Positions 1 to 10,680 of a DNA stretch of 64,000 bases are shown piece after piece. The notes below the pieces were generated by a model, which saw only the letters and a program-made list of their open reading frames with translations, ran no database searches and was not told where the DNA came from. Position 1 is the first letter of the stretch. Every line of letters begins with the position of its first letter. The stretch is from Papio anubis. Lineage: Eukaryota; Chordata; Mammalia; Primates; Cercopithecidae. A program made the position numbers and the translations under genes. The DNA lies in NCBI RefSeq assembly GCF_008728515.1, contig NC_044986.1:59013159-59077158 (forward strand), written 5' to 3'.

Positions 1-140
1 CTACCAATCACACTATGAAGCAGATATCATTATACTCAAGAAACTGAGTCACCAAAGCCCAAGTTGCAGAGCTGATTAAGTGGAAGTGCCAAGACATGAA
101 CCCAAGTAGTCTGACGCCATTACTGGTGTTCCCAGTACCT
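1..140 (-). mobile_element. MIR SINE fragment, antisense
   Basis: Degraded reverse complement of the MIR core: the blocks resemble 'gaggaaactgag', 'gctagtaagtggcag' and 'gaacccaggtagtctgac' in the usual order. MIR is an ancient tRNA-derived SINE shared by mammals. The window edge cuts it on the left. It faces the plus-strand MIR piece at about 158-260. Confidence 0.65.
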
Positions 141-157
141 ACTCTAACCGGTGTAAC

Positions 158-260
158 TAGACAAGTGACTTAACATCTCTGAGCCTCTGTTTCTTCATCT
201 TTAAAATGAGACTGGGTATGCCTGCCCTAAGTGCCATTGACCAGAGCATTGTGAGACATC
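158..260 (+). mobile_element. MIR SINE fragment, sense
   Basis: Contains the MIR signature of a 'caagtgacttaac..tctgagcctc' block followed by 'gtttcttcatctttaaaatg', in the sense orientation. Together with the fragment at 1-140 it makes a close inverted MIR pair. Confidence 0.65.
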
Positions 261-261
261 C

Positions 262-1224
262 AAGGAAGACCACATTCTGAAAAGCAAGATAATACTGCAA
301 ATATAATTGTTGTCTCCCAAGGCAATTGTTTGGGTCGCGGGGCCTTCAGAGACAGGGCTGTATATAGATTGGGGTAGGGTGGGAGGCCAAGTTTATGATT
401 CCAGGACAAGACATCAACCACCGAACTCAACTTGTGACTTGTTTGCTTGCTGACCAATCCTAAGACCCTTCAAGGTGGCCTCTTTTCCTCTCCTCGTGGT
501 GCAGAGTGGTCCATATCTGTGTTTTCCTTCTTATGTGGAGATAGGGGAGTAGGGAAATGTCCCTTGGAGTCCCTTTGGAACTAGGCCTTGGTGGGTCTGC
601 CTCTCCTGATACTAACAGCAGGCCCAGATACGTGGTCATACTCCTTCTTGAATCCTCATAATTAACTAGATTGTGTGCATCCCTCTGAGGGCTGTTGTGG
701 TGCCAATGTGCTCACTACTGAGTAACAGAACGATTTCAATAAATGGCCTTGTATGCTCAAAAGAGAGTCTCCCCAGAGACCTGGCAACCCCAGCCTTTTA
801 GAATTAGACAGATTACTTTTTAAAATACGATTATTCAGACAACAACCCATGAACACTTCAAAAAGAGGAAAACTGGAACAATTTATTACGGCCTTTCTTC
901 CCTTTATTTGAATTTCATGAAACAAGAAACATGTCCAAAGTGACCATTTTGGTCCCCTCATCTGTTACTCAGAAATCCTAGAGATGGAAGGTGCTTTAAC
1001 AAGGGTCTTATTCCCTCACTTTTCCTGTATGTCAGGCTTTTTAAAATCACAGATTGCTCTCATAGAATAGCAACTCGAGTGGACTGTTACCAAACAAATA
1101 GAAACTAGTATCTGGAAGCCCAGTATGTATAAATATCAGGTAAAAGATGGGTGGGTGGCTATAGTTGAACCTGAGTGGACTTGACTCCTTCCCCACCATG
1201 CAAATCCCTGATGAAGAGGACTGA
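262..1224. other. Unassigned sequence
   Basis: No element is confidently recognised. Open frames on the minus strand (up to 99 codons) show no domain or low-complexity explanation and no splice context, so they are not called as genes. The block near 970-1015 ('aaatcctagagatggaagg') weakly resembles the 3' part of L3/CR1-type repeats. Confidence 0.4.
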
Positions 1225-1229
1225 GACAC

Positions 1230-1663
1230 GGTGATGGTTACTACTGAGTGTCAACTTGATTGGACGCAGGAATACAAAGTATTGATCCTGGGCATGTCTG
1301 TGAGGGTGTTGCCAAAGGAGATTAACATTTGAGTCAGTGGACTGGGAAAGGCAGACCCACCCCTAATCTGGGTGGGCACAGTCTAATCAGCTGCCAGCAC
1401 AACTAAAATATAAGCAGGCAGAAAAATGTGAAAAGAGAGACTGGCCTAGCCTCCCAACCTACATCTTTCTCCCATGCTGGATACTTCCTGCCCTCGAACA
1501 TCAGACTCAGCTTTGGAACTCGGACTGGCTGTCCTTGCACCTCAGCCTGCAGACAGCCTATTGTGGGACCTTGTGATCGTGTGAAATAATACTTAGTAAA
1601 CTCCCCTTTATATATTTATCTATTCTATTAGTTCTGTCCCTCTAGAGAACCCTGACTAATACA
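1230..1663 (+). mobile_element. Solo LTR, ERVL class (MLT2-like)
   Basis: Nearly full-length LTR beginning 'ggtgatggttac' and ending 'ccctgactaataca', with the internal landmarks 'gtgagggtgttgccaaagg' and 'tctgtccctctagagaacc' that I associate with MLT2-type ERVL LTRs. A 5-bp direct repeat 'gacac' at 1225-1229 and 1664-1668 looks like the target-site duplication. No internal retroviral genes follow, so it is a solo LTR. The family name is from memory; the LTR identity is firmer than the subfamily. Confidence 0.75.
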
Positions 1664-1668
1664 GACAC

Positions 1669-1816
1669 CTTGTCCAAATTTCCTGAGATTTGAAGGCCAC
1701 TGCTGTAACTTAGAGGCTCAGCCCATAGCATGCTGAGCCAGGGGCTGTGGATAAGCAGGTAGGTGAACCAGAGGGTAACTTGTCTCACTTCCAAATGCCC
1801 AGACTAGCTCATAGTG
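1669..1816. other. Unassigned sequence
   Basis: Short interval between the LTR and an L2 fragment; nothing recognised. Confidence 0.4.
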
Positions 1817-1945
1817 TTCTTTTATCCATTCAGCAAATATTTATTAAGCACCTACTATACGCTAGGTATTATGCTGGATGCTTGGAATGCATCAGTGAAC
1901 AACATTCCCTGTCTTCATGGAGCTCACATCCTGAAAATTCTTATG
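1817..1945 (-). mobile_element. L2 LINE 3' end, antisense
   Basis: Reverse complement of the L2 3' terminus: 'cattcagcaaatatttatt', 'aagcacctactatacgctagg' in shortened form, 'gcatcagtgaacaa' and 'cttcatggagctcacat' appear in the right order. L2 is an ancient non-LTR retrotransposon and this copy is inactive. Confidence 0.8.
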
Positions 1946-2430
1946 AATTTAGTTCCAGGAACCAAAAAAGGGAACTAAGTTTGTAGTGTCTTCCTCTATC
2001 TTCAGCCAGAATCACATTTAAACCACCCACACTCAGGTATGAATCTCTCCTAAGGCCATCAGAGAAAGAATACCAAACTTGTTTTAGTAACTCATTCCGG
2101 TATTTAATACGCTCACAAGACATTCTTCAGAGATAGAATACACCCCATTTTAGTATGCATTTTATTTTGTTTTTTCCTCAGGAGACCTGATAGAAGTTAG
2201 TCACAATGTTCTGAGTAAGAACCAGTCAAAGGCTGGACTACAGCCCTCAAACTTCTCTGTTTAACATGGATAGAATCTCAGTTTCTATAGCCTGTCCCCA
2301 GGATTTTCATGTTTTGAACCTTTCACCATCCACATCACCTCTCTGATGAATTTCCCCCACACTTCCCAGTGGTTGTAAAGCCCAGTAAGCCACTTTAGGT
2401 GCCACTCTACCCTTTCCAAGTCCCTTTCAC
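1946..2430. other. Unassigned sequence
   Basis: No repeat family or coding signature recognised by eye. Confidence 0.4.
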
Positions 2431-2612
2431 TCACATTACTTCATATATAACCCTATGATGTTGGCAAGGCCATGTTCACCTCTCCCACTGCCCAGGGAAG
2501 CCAAGTGAGCCCCAGAGGGGCCAAGTGACTTACCTAAGGTCACACAGCTAATCATGAGGCAGAGGCAGCATGGCCAGCCGGGTCTCCAGGTGCTGAGCTT
2601 CAGAGTTCTGTC
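2431..2612 (-). mobile_element. MIR SINE, antisense
   Basis: Shows the reverse-complement MIR core with 'ccaagtgacttacctaagg', 'tcacacagcta' and a following 'gaggcagaggcag' block. The left part ('taaccctatgatgttggc') fits the MIR body. Confidence 0.75.
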
Positions 2613-3494
2613 TCGTGGGAGCCTCAGCTACCATTTGGGAAGGTCCAGGTATGTGAAGGCTTGTGCAATCCCTGAGACATTTTGATGGCTGGTGGCCAGT
2701 TAACATTTAGGTCATGTGTTTTCTTTCCCAGGTGTGTGTTGACCCTGTTCTGTACCCTGTGTCATATGACCTCTAAAGGTAAGGACTGGTAGCATAAAGT
2801 AAAATCATAACCACCATCAATCGGCCAGTTCCTGGCCTTCTGGGTCATCAGAGGCAGACTGGGGCCCCACCAGCCCTAGGTCCATCCCAGTTAGTACTCA
2901 ATTGTCCCATATCTGTGAGGTTGGCACTGACTCACTGATTGCCACCCTCTGGGTTATCAGCCTGTGGTGCAACCAGAAGAGATTCTCATCTGTGTGAGGT
3001 GGCTCAAGTGTGGTTGGGTCTCGACTGGGGTGACCAGCCTGACCAGGTGGAGGAGATAGACTCATCCACATCATCAACAGAAGGCTTTGATGGCTTTGTT
3101 TTTTTCCAAACTTAGGTAACCTATGCCACGGTATGCTCAAAAAAGATCACAATATTATTTTGAGATGAAATCATTTGTGTTTGTGACTAAAATTTGGCCT
3201 CATCATAATTCATTTAATGGGTAACACCATGCCACCCTTTCAGTCTTGCCCAGAGGGTTGCAAGATGGTCCTTAATACAATGAAAGGAGATGGTGTATAG
3301 TTACAGGAACTGGCCCGTAAGTGTGCTGGGCCATCTTCTGACCTGACTCATTATCAGAATCCTAGTCCCAATAATCTATTGTAAAACAATAATAACAACA
3401 AAGAAAATGCCCTTTAAGAAGCTAATTTTGAAATAATCTAGGTTCTCATTATAATTTTTTTAAAAATCCGGACTCCTTACCACAACCTGCAAGT
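2613..3494. other. Unassigned sequence
   Basis: No convincing repeat or exon. The 80-codon minus-strand frame at 2898-3140 has no recognisable domain. Confidence 0.4.
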
Positions 3495-3502
3495 CTCTAC
3501 AT

Positions 3503-3830
3503 CAGGGGTCCCCAACTCCCAGGGCTACCGACTGCCACCAGGAAGTGTTAGGAAGCGGGCTGCACAGCAGGAGGTGGCGAGTGAGCATTACTACCTGAGC
3601 TCCACCTTCTGTCAGATCACTGGCGGCATTAGATTCTCATAGGAGCATGAACCCTATTGTGAACTGCGCATGCAAGCGATCTAGGTTGTGTGCTCCTTAC
3701 GATAATCTAATAATGCCTGATGATCTGGGGTGCAAGAGTTTCATCCTGAAACCCTCCCCTGACCATGTCCGTGGAAAATCTGTCTTCCACAAAACCAGTC
3801 CCTGGTGCCAAAAAAGGTTGGGAACCACTG
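3503..3830 (+). mobile_element. MER1-type hAT (Charlie) DNA transposon
   Basis: A 328-bp non-autonomous hAT element. It starts 'caggggtccccaactcc' and ends 'ggttgggaaccactg', with internal MER1 landmarks: 'gctgcacagcaggaggt', 'gcattagattctcatagga', 'gtgaactgcgcatgc', 'gtcttccacaaaacc'. The flanking 8-bp repeats 'ctctacat' (3495-3502) and 'ctctagat' (3831-3838) match the TSD length of hAT transposition, with one substitution. It carries no transposase. The length suits MER1B better than the longer MER1A. Confidence 0.88.
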
Positions 3831-3859
3831 CTCTAGATGACCTGGCGTTGTCCTACTTC

Positions 3860-4230
3860 TCCAATTAACATGTCTCTCCTCTCTCCCCACTGCTCACCAT
3901 GCTCAACCATTCCATGCTCCTTCTCATCCTGTGCACCAGCTATTCGCCTTGTCTAGAATGACTCCTGCCCCCACCCTTTGATCATCCTATGCCTAGTCCT
4001 TATTCAAATCTCAACACAAGCCTTCCCTTCCCAACCCTCCCCTCTCTTCCTTGGTCACCCTGACCATTACTGTGCTTTATTTTCTTATATTAGGTGTATT
4101 CGTAGTGAGTATAAGCTCTATGAAGGTAAGGGCAATGCCTATCTGGACCGTCACTGTATCCCCCCACCAACAACAATGCTGGCACAGAGGAATGTGCAGT
4201 AATCATTTATTGAATGGAGGGATGAATGAG
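3860..4230 (+). mobile_element. L2 LINE 3' region, sense
   Basis: Plus-strand L2 3' region: 'tgtgctttattttcttat', 'gtataagctctatgaagg', 'gcaatgcctatctgg' and a terminal 'tttattgaatggaggga' occur in L2 order. The two overlapping open frames here (3978-4202, 4051-4287) belong to this repeat and are not genes. Confidence 0.75.
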
Positions 4231-5295
4231 CCAAGATCAGCCTGGTTTGGGATTCACTGCCTTATTAAAACATTTTGCCCTTCCTGAGTCTTAGCTGCCT
4301 AATCTGTAAAACAGGAGTATTAGCCTCCGTGGCAGCTAAGGCCCCATATAGCTTTGGCAATCTATTATTTTCTGACCCTGTGGACCCATGGGGAGCCCAA
4401 GGGCCTCCGCCTCAACTGTCACCCCAAACTGGACCATAATTTTGTAAACAAGGCAATATCACAAGTCCCAATAAAGGCAAAATATATCAGGCCCATTGAA
4501 GAGGTCTCCCTCCTGCCAAGAAAGAGTGAGGTTGTGCTTAGGAAGAGGCTGGATGATCCTTATAGGAATTGTTCCCCATGAAGTCTGTTTGATTGAATTC
4601 TGTTGATTTGCTAATGCCAAGGTATTTGCAAATGGGTGGAACAAATGAATATTCTGATATATACATGAGCTGTGCTTAGAAGGAAGACTTAACTAAATCT
4701 GCAACTACTGGAACCTCTTTTTAGTTTTATAAATAAAGATAATTTATCCTTTTTCAATCTTCAGAAAAGTCCCTCGGACTTCATTAATTCTTTCAAATGG
4801 ATATTCTGCTTAAAGTGACATAGAACATAATGGGAAGGAGACAGTTAATAAGAGGGAAAGAAATGGTTTTTCTACCTAATTAGAGAATAGAACCTTAAAG
4901 TAACTTGTGTTCTTTGATCTAAGGCAGTTAGGACTACATGTTGCTTTTGAATGAATGCTGCTAAATTTCAGAAAATAAATACCATTATTATCAACATTTG
5001 GCTTTGAATATCCTAATGGCACTCCTGTAGGCTTACTTTAATTTCAATGATATATTTTAATTTTGGCTATAGAATAGAAACTACAGTTTACATAATTTTT
5101 AGAAAACCAAGAACAAGTTGGCTTAATTGGGGCCTGGTTATTTAAAACACACACAACACAAATCAATAAATGGTGTGAAGAGAAAATAGTCATGCAAAGA
5201 AAGAAGTCAATTTTTTTTATCGTCATAGTCCAAAAGTAGCTGACCTATCAGGTGTAAATTGTCACTGACAGACACAAAAAGGCCATTTATTAGAC
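4231..5295. other. Unassigned sequence
   Basis: AT-rich, no confident repeat. The segment at about 4270-4330 ('gagtcttagctgcctaatctg') weakly recalls a MIR core but is too degraded to call. Confidence 0.4.
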
Positions 5296-5560
5296 TTGTT
5301 GGGCCAATGCTGGCAAAATAAATGAGTAAGTATTTTTGATACCTACTGAGTGCCAGGCCCTGGGTCAGAGGTTGTAGAAAATGAAAGATGAATTTGAGTC
5401 CATGTCTCTTGGAACCCATAGTCCAGAAAGAGGTAAGACAGGTGCACACATAAGTAGATTGCACAGAGGGACATGATAGGTATGATCAGACACATTCAAA
5501 ATGTTGTTACAGGTTCCAAGGAAGAGGACAACAGCTGCAAGTATAGTAGTTGGAATCAAA
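5296..5560 (-). mobile_element. L2-like fragment, antisense
   Basis: Contains 'cctactgagtgccaggccctg' in shortened form, then 'cttggaacccatagtccag' and a stretch resembling the L2 antisense body. It is diverged. The three minus-strand frames at 5207-5568 are explained by it. Confidence 0.6.
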
Positions 5561-6140
5561 TAAGGCAAAGCATGTGAAGGCCACTCATTTTTCAGACGTG
5601 GGTGTTTTTATGTCCTTCATAGCTCATTAAACCTCTGTACACTATACCTAATACAATGGGATGGCTGTGGGAGATTATCAGTATACACTGATCGATTAAT
5701 CAATTGACTTGATTGATACTTAGTAAAAGATAAATGAAACATAGTACAAACACAGTCTTTAGCAACCGATAGGTAGAGTTAATGGATTCTGGGGGTTTAC
5801 CTGAAGATTAATCAAAAGTTTGGCTGCTATAGTTGTAGACTCATAAACATAAGTTCTGTAGGTATCTATCATTTTTAGTTTTCTGAGCTAAGATTATCGA
5901 AGCCAGTCAAGGGAGGAAAGACCATGCATTTGTACAGCCTAATCAGAAATGAAGGAGGCTGCATTTAGCAGCAACTAAACTTTCTTTTTCCATCAAAATA
6001 TTCTGAGAATCATGTCCCAGACATCTCACCAAGAAGTGGTTGTGTGACTGTGTCAGGGGAAGAAGCAGGCCCTGAATTGTGCTGGTGTGATTTTACCTAA
6101 TAGATGGATAGAAAATAAAAGTTCAGCTTTGAAAAGTTCA
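5561..6140. other. Unassigned sequence
   Basis: No family recognised. A small imperfect dyad (atcaat / attgat arms) lies at about 5695-5720. Confidence 0.4.
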
Positions 6141-6660
6141 TAGGGCTGTCTGCTATGATGTGCAGGCATCTAAAGACAGCATTTCCCCAGACACCCTAAA
6201 CCCTGATCACTGAACCCTCTGCAGCGAATCTCACCATTGAACGGCCAGCTTTGGTCTGCACACGCTGTGGGATCCCAGGCCCCACCAGAAACAAGCCATG
6301 GAGGAACAGCCAACCTGCTCATTTCCGTTTGTTGCCGCAGCCTACACCTCCACAGGACTCCTGGATGAAATACGAACTGAGAACGCACTTGAGCTGCAGC
6401 TGCTGAATTTGGGGCAACTGGAGGAAGCCCATTTCCGGGCAAGACAGCCTCTCGCATTAGGGCAAGAGACCAGAGAAATCAGGAACTTGGGAGGCACGGG
6501 GACTTAGCATTCCACCCCACCCACTGCCTGTTATGCAGACTCTGACTCAGTTAGAAGCCCAGGGAGGTATAGCAACAAAAGTCTGAGGATAGGCAGATGT
6601 TAGGAAAGAAAGAAAACCTGTCTCTGGTTCTGGCTTTCCAAGTTCCCATTTGGAGTAAAT
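6141..6660. other. Unassigned, comparatively GC-rich block
   Basis: Locally richer in GC than its neighbours, with two opposite-strand open frames (6170-6457 minus, 6298-6507 plus). Neither shows a known domain, and neither has convincing splice sites that would make it an exon. Possible unique or conserved DNA; function unknown. Confidence 0.35.
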
Positions 6661-7000
6661 TTTCAGAATGGAAATTGATTATTTAACTTCAATGAATTTT
6701 TTTAAAAAGAATGGACTTTTTTTTGGTTCTGTCTCAGTGATTTTAATTAATTTTCAGAGGTCTACAGCAATAACTGTTACCTAGAATGCTATTGTGGATA
6801 AAATATGATGAGCATAGACAAATTAAATGTTAATTGGCATAATTACCCAGTTAATATTTAAAGATTTGTTATCTGCATTCCTCTGCTTTTGCCTTATTGT
6901 GCTTTGCAGTTCAATATGAATTTTTTTTTTTGAAAAAGAATTTTCTCTTCATCTCCCACTGAGTTATTTTTCACTTTGGGTTTGCTGGTTATTAGTCAGA
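6661..7000. other. AT-rich unassigned block with TAAT-type motifs
   Basis: Non-repetitive by eye and rich in homeodomain-like TAAT/ATTA cores ('gattatttaac', 'gattttaattaattttcag', 'gttaattggcataattac'). Runs of T lie at about 6717-6724 and 6921-6931. This composition resembles some conserved non-coding enhancers, but sequence alone does not show conservation. Confidence 0.3.
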
Positions 7001-7775
7001 GATGATAATAATAATTTTTCTTAAAGTGCAGGCTTGCAGCTGAGAATTTCCAAAGTGTAGTGAGTCACCTCTGGAGTAGTCAAGTCATTTATCTCCAAAC
7101 CTCAGAGTCAAACGTTGTGCCAGGAAGGGGATCCAGGACTCCCCATCCTTGATACCAAGCATCAATACCATGATGGCCTCACCTCATGGCATAGCTGTCT
7201 GTGGCTAGTCAGTGTGAGCCACAGTAGTCCCACAAGCATCATTGCACACACAAGGTCCCAAACCTATGTCACATTGTCAAACAGTGACAGAGACTCATTA
7301 ATTGCACAGGACTACCAGTCCAGATTACTCTGCAGGAAAAGTCCAGTGTAAGGACCTGGACTATAAGGAGATCCAGCTTGTAGTCCTGCCACTGTTCTAC
7401 CAATAATTTCAAATCATGGAATGTTAGTGTGGCTCAGTGTTAGGTCTCTCAAACTTCAGTCATTTTTATTTTATTTTGCACTAATATTTACTTTGTATTT
7501 TTCTTCAAATTATTTATTTTCATAAGTAAATACATTTTTAAAAGAAAATGTTATATTATTACCACAAAACAGAAACCTGTATCATTTGGCATAAATAAAA
7601 AGGAATCATGAGAATGAATAATACATTAGGGTTTCCAGTCAATACAGTAAAATGGCTGTGAAAGTTCAGCTCCTGGAGGTAAAAAGGATTAAATGCAGAG
7701 AACAGAAACTGGCTCACTGATTAAGACCATAAACTGAGGCAAGGTCTTCACTACCACTTTATATAAATGTCTGTG
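7001..7775. other. Unassigned sequence
   Basis: No repeat confidently recognised. The 78-codon frame at 7115-7351 has no known features. Confidence 0.4.
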
Positions 7776-7778
7776 TAT

Positions 7779-8009
7779 TATATATAGTGCGTGTATATAT
7801 ATTTGCATATATATGTGCATATATATGTATGTGTATATATGTGTATATATACATACATGTGTATATATGTGTATTTATAGACATACATATATGTGTATGT
7901 ATAAACGTATGTATGTATGTACATATGTGTATTATAGATACACATATGTATGTTTTCACATATACATGTGTGTATATATACGTGTGTGTGTTTGTGCGTG
8001 TGTATAAAC
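7779..8009. repeat. (TATG/TA/TGTA)n microsatellite
   Basis: About 230 bp of nearly uninterrupted alternating purine-pyrimidine sequence made of interleaved TA, TG, CA and TATG units. Open frames on both strands (up to 104 codons, Tyr/Thr/His/Ile repeats) are artefacts of low complexity, not proteins. Confidence 0.9.
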
Positions 8010-8189
8010 AGTTGCTGACCCACTGTCCAAGGTTATGGCTTAAAGGAATGTGTAAAGATAGATAAAACTTCAAGACTAGGACCTTAGCTAACCACCAGTT
8101 TACTTGTTGCTCTGATTTGTGAATGACATAAAAATAGAAAATAATTAGAATCTTGGAAATTAAAAATATGCTAGTGGAAATAAAACAAT
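8010..8189. other. Unassigned sequence
   Basis: Interval between the microsatellite and the LINE stack. It may be the upstream part of the HAL1/L1-like element that follows. Confidence 0.35.
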
Positions 8190-8526
8190 TGAAAATAATA
8201 AATAAATCTGGATTAGAGACAGAGAGTCAGAGAGAGTATTATTAAATGGGAATATGGTACTAAGGAATTTATCAGAATGTAGCACAGACAGAAAAGATGA
8301 AGAGGAGATGGAAATGAAGGAGGAGACAGAAAAAAAGCAAAAAGGAAGTTCACTTCAGAGACATGTGGATAGATTGAGATTTTTCTCCAACTCTTTAATA
8401 AGAGTTCCAGAAGCAAAAGAAAATGGGGAGAATGATGAAGAAACATTATATGAAGAGCAATACTTGCAAATTTTATCAAGACAACCTGAGATCAAAGTTG
8501 ATCAAAGGGAACACAGTTTCAGATAG
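8190..8526 (+). mobile_element. HAL1/L1-like ORF1-side fragment (left half)
   Basis: The nucleotide order 'gattagagacagagag', 'atttatcagaatgtagcaca', 'agagacatgtggatagattg', 'aagagttccagaagcaaaag' matches the ORF1-side body of old L1 / half-L1 (HAL1) elements. The open frame 8254-8526 (90 codons, charged, E/K-rich) is the remnant of that ORF1-type protein and has no intact domain. The element appears to resume at about 10320, so this is the left half of an interrupted copy. Confidence 0.6.
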
Positions 8527-8592
8527 GCATAAGGAATAGATTTTGAGATCTATTGCACAGCAGGGTGACCGTGGTTAAAATAATGTATTGTG

Positions 8593-8760
8593 AAAAATTA
8601 GCTGGGCGTGGTGGCGTGTGCCTGTAATCCCAGCTACTCAGGAGGCTGAGGCAGGAGAACTGCTTGAACCCGGGAGGTGGAGGTTGCACTGAGTCAAGAT
8701 CATGCCGCTGCACTCCAGCCTGGGCGACAGAGTGAGACTCCGTCTCAATAATAATAATAA
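8593..8760 (+). mobile_element. 5'-truncated Alu
   Basis: Begins within the Alu body at 'aaaaattagctgggcgtgg' and runs to 'gagactccgtctc' plus an (ATA)n tail, so the left monomer is missing. A 14-bp duplication 'aataatgtattgtg' at 8579-8592 recurs at 9072-9085 after the next Alu. This shows that the truncated copy landed first and the neighbouring AluY later entered its tail. Confidence 0.9.
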
Positions 8761-8762
8761 TA

Positions 8763-9071
8763 GGCCGGGCGCGGTGGCTCACGCCTGTAATCCCAGCACT
8801 TTGGGAGACGGAGGCTGGCGGATCACGAGGTCAGGAGATCGAGACCATCCTGGCCAACACGGTGAAACCCTGTCTCTACTAAAAAATACAAAAAACCAGC
8901 CAGGCGAGGTGGCGGGCGCCTGTAGTCCCAGCTACTGGGGAGGCTGAGGCAGGAGAATGGCGTGAACCTGGGAGGCGGAGCTCGTAGTGAGCCGAGATCG
9001 CGCCACTGCACTCCAGCCTGGGGGACAGAGCAAGACTCTGTCTCAAAAAAATAAATAAATAAATAAATAAT
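8763..9071 (+). mobile_element. AluY, inserted in an older Alu tail
   Basis: Complete dimeric Alu with Y-type features ('gaccatcctggccaacacgg', 'gagaatggcgtgaacc', 'gtagtgagccgagatcgcg') and a (AAAT)n tail. It has no TSD of its own visible beyond the A-rich repeats, as expected for an insertion into the previous Alu's A-rich tail. Confidence 0.92.
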
Positions 9072-9290
9072 AATAATGTATTGTGTATTTTGAAGTAACA
9101 AAGATAATGCATTTCAAATACCTCACCATAAAAAAATGATGGGTAAGTGAGGTGATAGATATGTTAATTAGCATGACTTAATCATTCCACACTGTTTGGC
9201 TATATTGAAACATCACATTGTACCCCATAATGTATACAATCATAAGTTGTCAACCAAAAACAATATTAATAATAAAAAGTGTATTGCAGA

Positions 9291-10315
9291 GCATACCTAG
9301 CACCCAGATCTTGGTTTCTAATACCATTATGCAATAAAAGGAACCAGGGCTCCTTCAAGAAATGGCTGACTCTTCAAGAAATGGCTGACTGGGGCAGGAA
9401 GTATACAGGATGAGCCAAAAGGAAAAAAATACAATGATGGGGACAAGCCAAATGATACAGGAGCCAACTGAAAGCTACAAGAATTTGAATAAGAAAATAA
9501 ATATAATTATGTTGGGTTATAAGCCAAAGTAGGAAAATGTCCATTAGTACATATTGATATAAATAAATGATTGAATAAATAAACAAATGGGGAGCATAGA
9601 TAATATGCAGAAGAATTTCAAATAATTTATGTAGATACATTGCCCTTAAGAAGGTGGAGCATAATTCCTATTTAAGTGTTAACTGCATATAGTGATTTTC
9701 TTCCAAAGAGCACAGTATGGAAAGGGAGGGAAAAATGAGCAACTTTACAGTGGAGAAACCTGATAAGCATTACCTCAAGTCAGGTGTTCATGGCTAATAT
9801 CGATAGTGATGTCATTTTCATAGTATATACCCTTGATACGATGTGATGAGAATGGCACTTTACCCATGTGATCTTCCTCCATATAACACATTACCTTGCT
9901 CTAACAAGAAAACAGCAGACAAATCCCTATTAAGATTCATTCTACAAAACATCTGACCAGTAACCTTCACAACTGTCAAGGTCATCAAAAATGAGAAAGC
10001 CTCAGAAACTGTCACAATCAATAAGAATCTAAAAAGTTAGGATGACTAAACATAATATGGTGTCCCAAATAGGATCCCAGAACTGAGAAAAAAGACATTA
10101 GGGAGAAATTGAGAAAAAACAAATAAAATATAGATTTTAGTTAATAATAATGTATCAATATTGGTTCACTAATGGGGACAAATGTACCATGCTAAGGCAA
10201 GACGTTCATAATAGAGAAAACTGGATGTGGGATATACAGGAATTCTGTACTATTTTCTCAATAATTGTGTAAATCTAAAACTGTTCCAAAATTAAAAGTC
10301 TAATTATTTTAAAAG
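9291..10315 (+). mobile_element. L1M 3' UTR (L1MC/L1MD-like)
   Basis: Long sense L1 3' end with the order 'cagatcttggtttctaa', 'ggaaccagggctcc', 'gatgtgatgagaatggcac', 'ctgaccagtaaccttcac', 'actggatgtgggatatacag', 'gtgtaaatctaaaactgttc'. It ends at about 10310. A 19-bp tandem duplication ('cttcaagaaatggctgact') occupies 9353-9390. Confidence 0.85.
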
Positions 10316-10319
10316 TGCA

Positions 10320-10680
10320 TAGCAAGTGACCAAGTAGGATTAAAAAAAGAGTCACTGTAATAAAACTGTAGAAATCAAAAATATCCTAAAAGCTACGAAA
10401 GTAAAAAGAACACCTACACCTATGACTTACTGTTAAATTTATTTTGATCAGCAGTAATAAAGCTGGGCAACTATGTAAATCTCAAACGTGCTGATGAAAA
10501 GTAAAATAAATGTCAACTTAAAATTTTATACCTACATCAACTATCACTAGGGAAAGAAGACAAATCAAGCCATTTTCAACATACTATTTATTTATATACT
10601 ATTTACATATCTTATGTAAAAAAACAATTCAAGAAAGAGACTATGAAGAATAATTTAGCTGCAGGACTAACACAGCTATC
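10320..10680 (+). mobile_element. HAL1/L1-like fragment (right half)
   Basis: Continues the order expected after 8190-8526: 'ccaagtaggattaaaa', 'actgtaataaaactgtag', 'atcctaaaagctacgaaag', 'aatgtcaacttaaaatttta'. This suggests one element split by two later L1 3' ends. Confidence 0.55.

Larger units (their letters stand above)
8527..9290 (+). mobile_element. L1 3' UTR (L1MA/L1MB-like), interrupted by Alus
   Basis: Old L1 3' end in sense: 'gagatctattgcacagcagg', 'ttaaaataatgtattgtg', then after the Alu block 'gatagatatgttaattagc', 'taatcattccacactg', 'aaacatcacattgtacccc'. Two Alus occupy 8593-9073. It sits between the two halves of the HAL1/L1-like element. Confidence 0.8.

Noticed and set aside
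7759..8073. 104-codon Tyr/His/Thr/Ile-repeat protein on the minus strand
   Set aside because: It is the reading of a TA/TG microsatellite; all other frames are open too.
8254..8526. 90-codon acidic/basic frame as a possible small gene
   Set aside because: Nucleotide order fits the ORF1 side of a HAL1/L1-like repeat; no intact domain.
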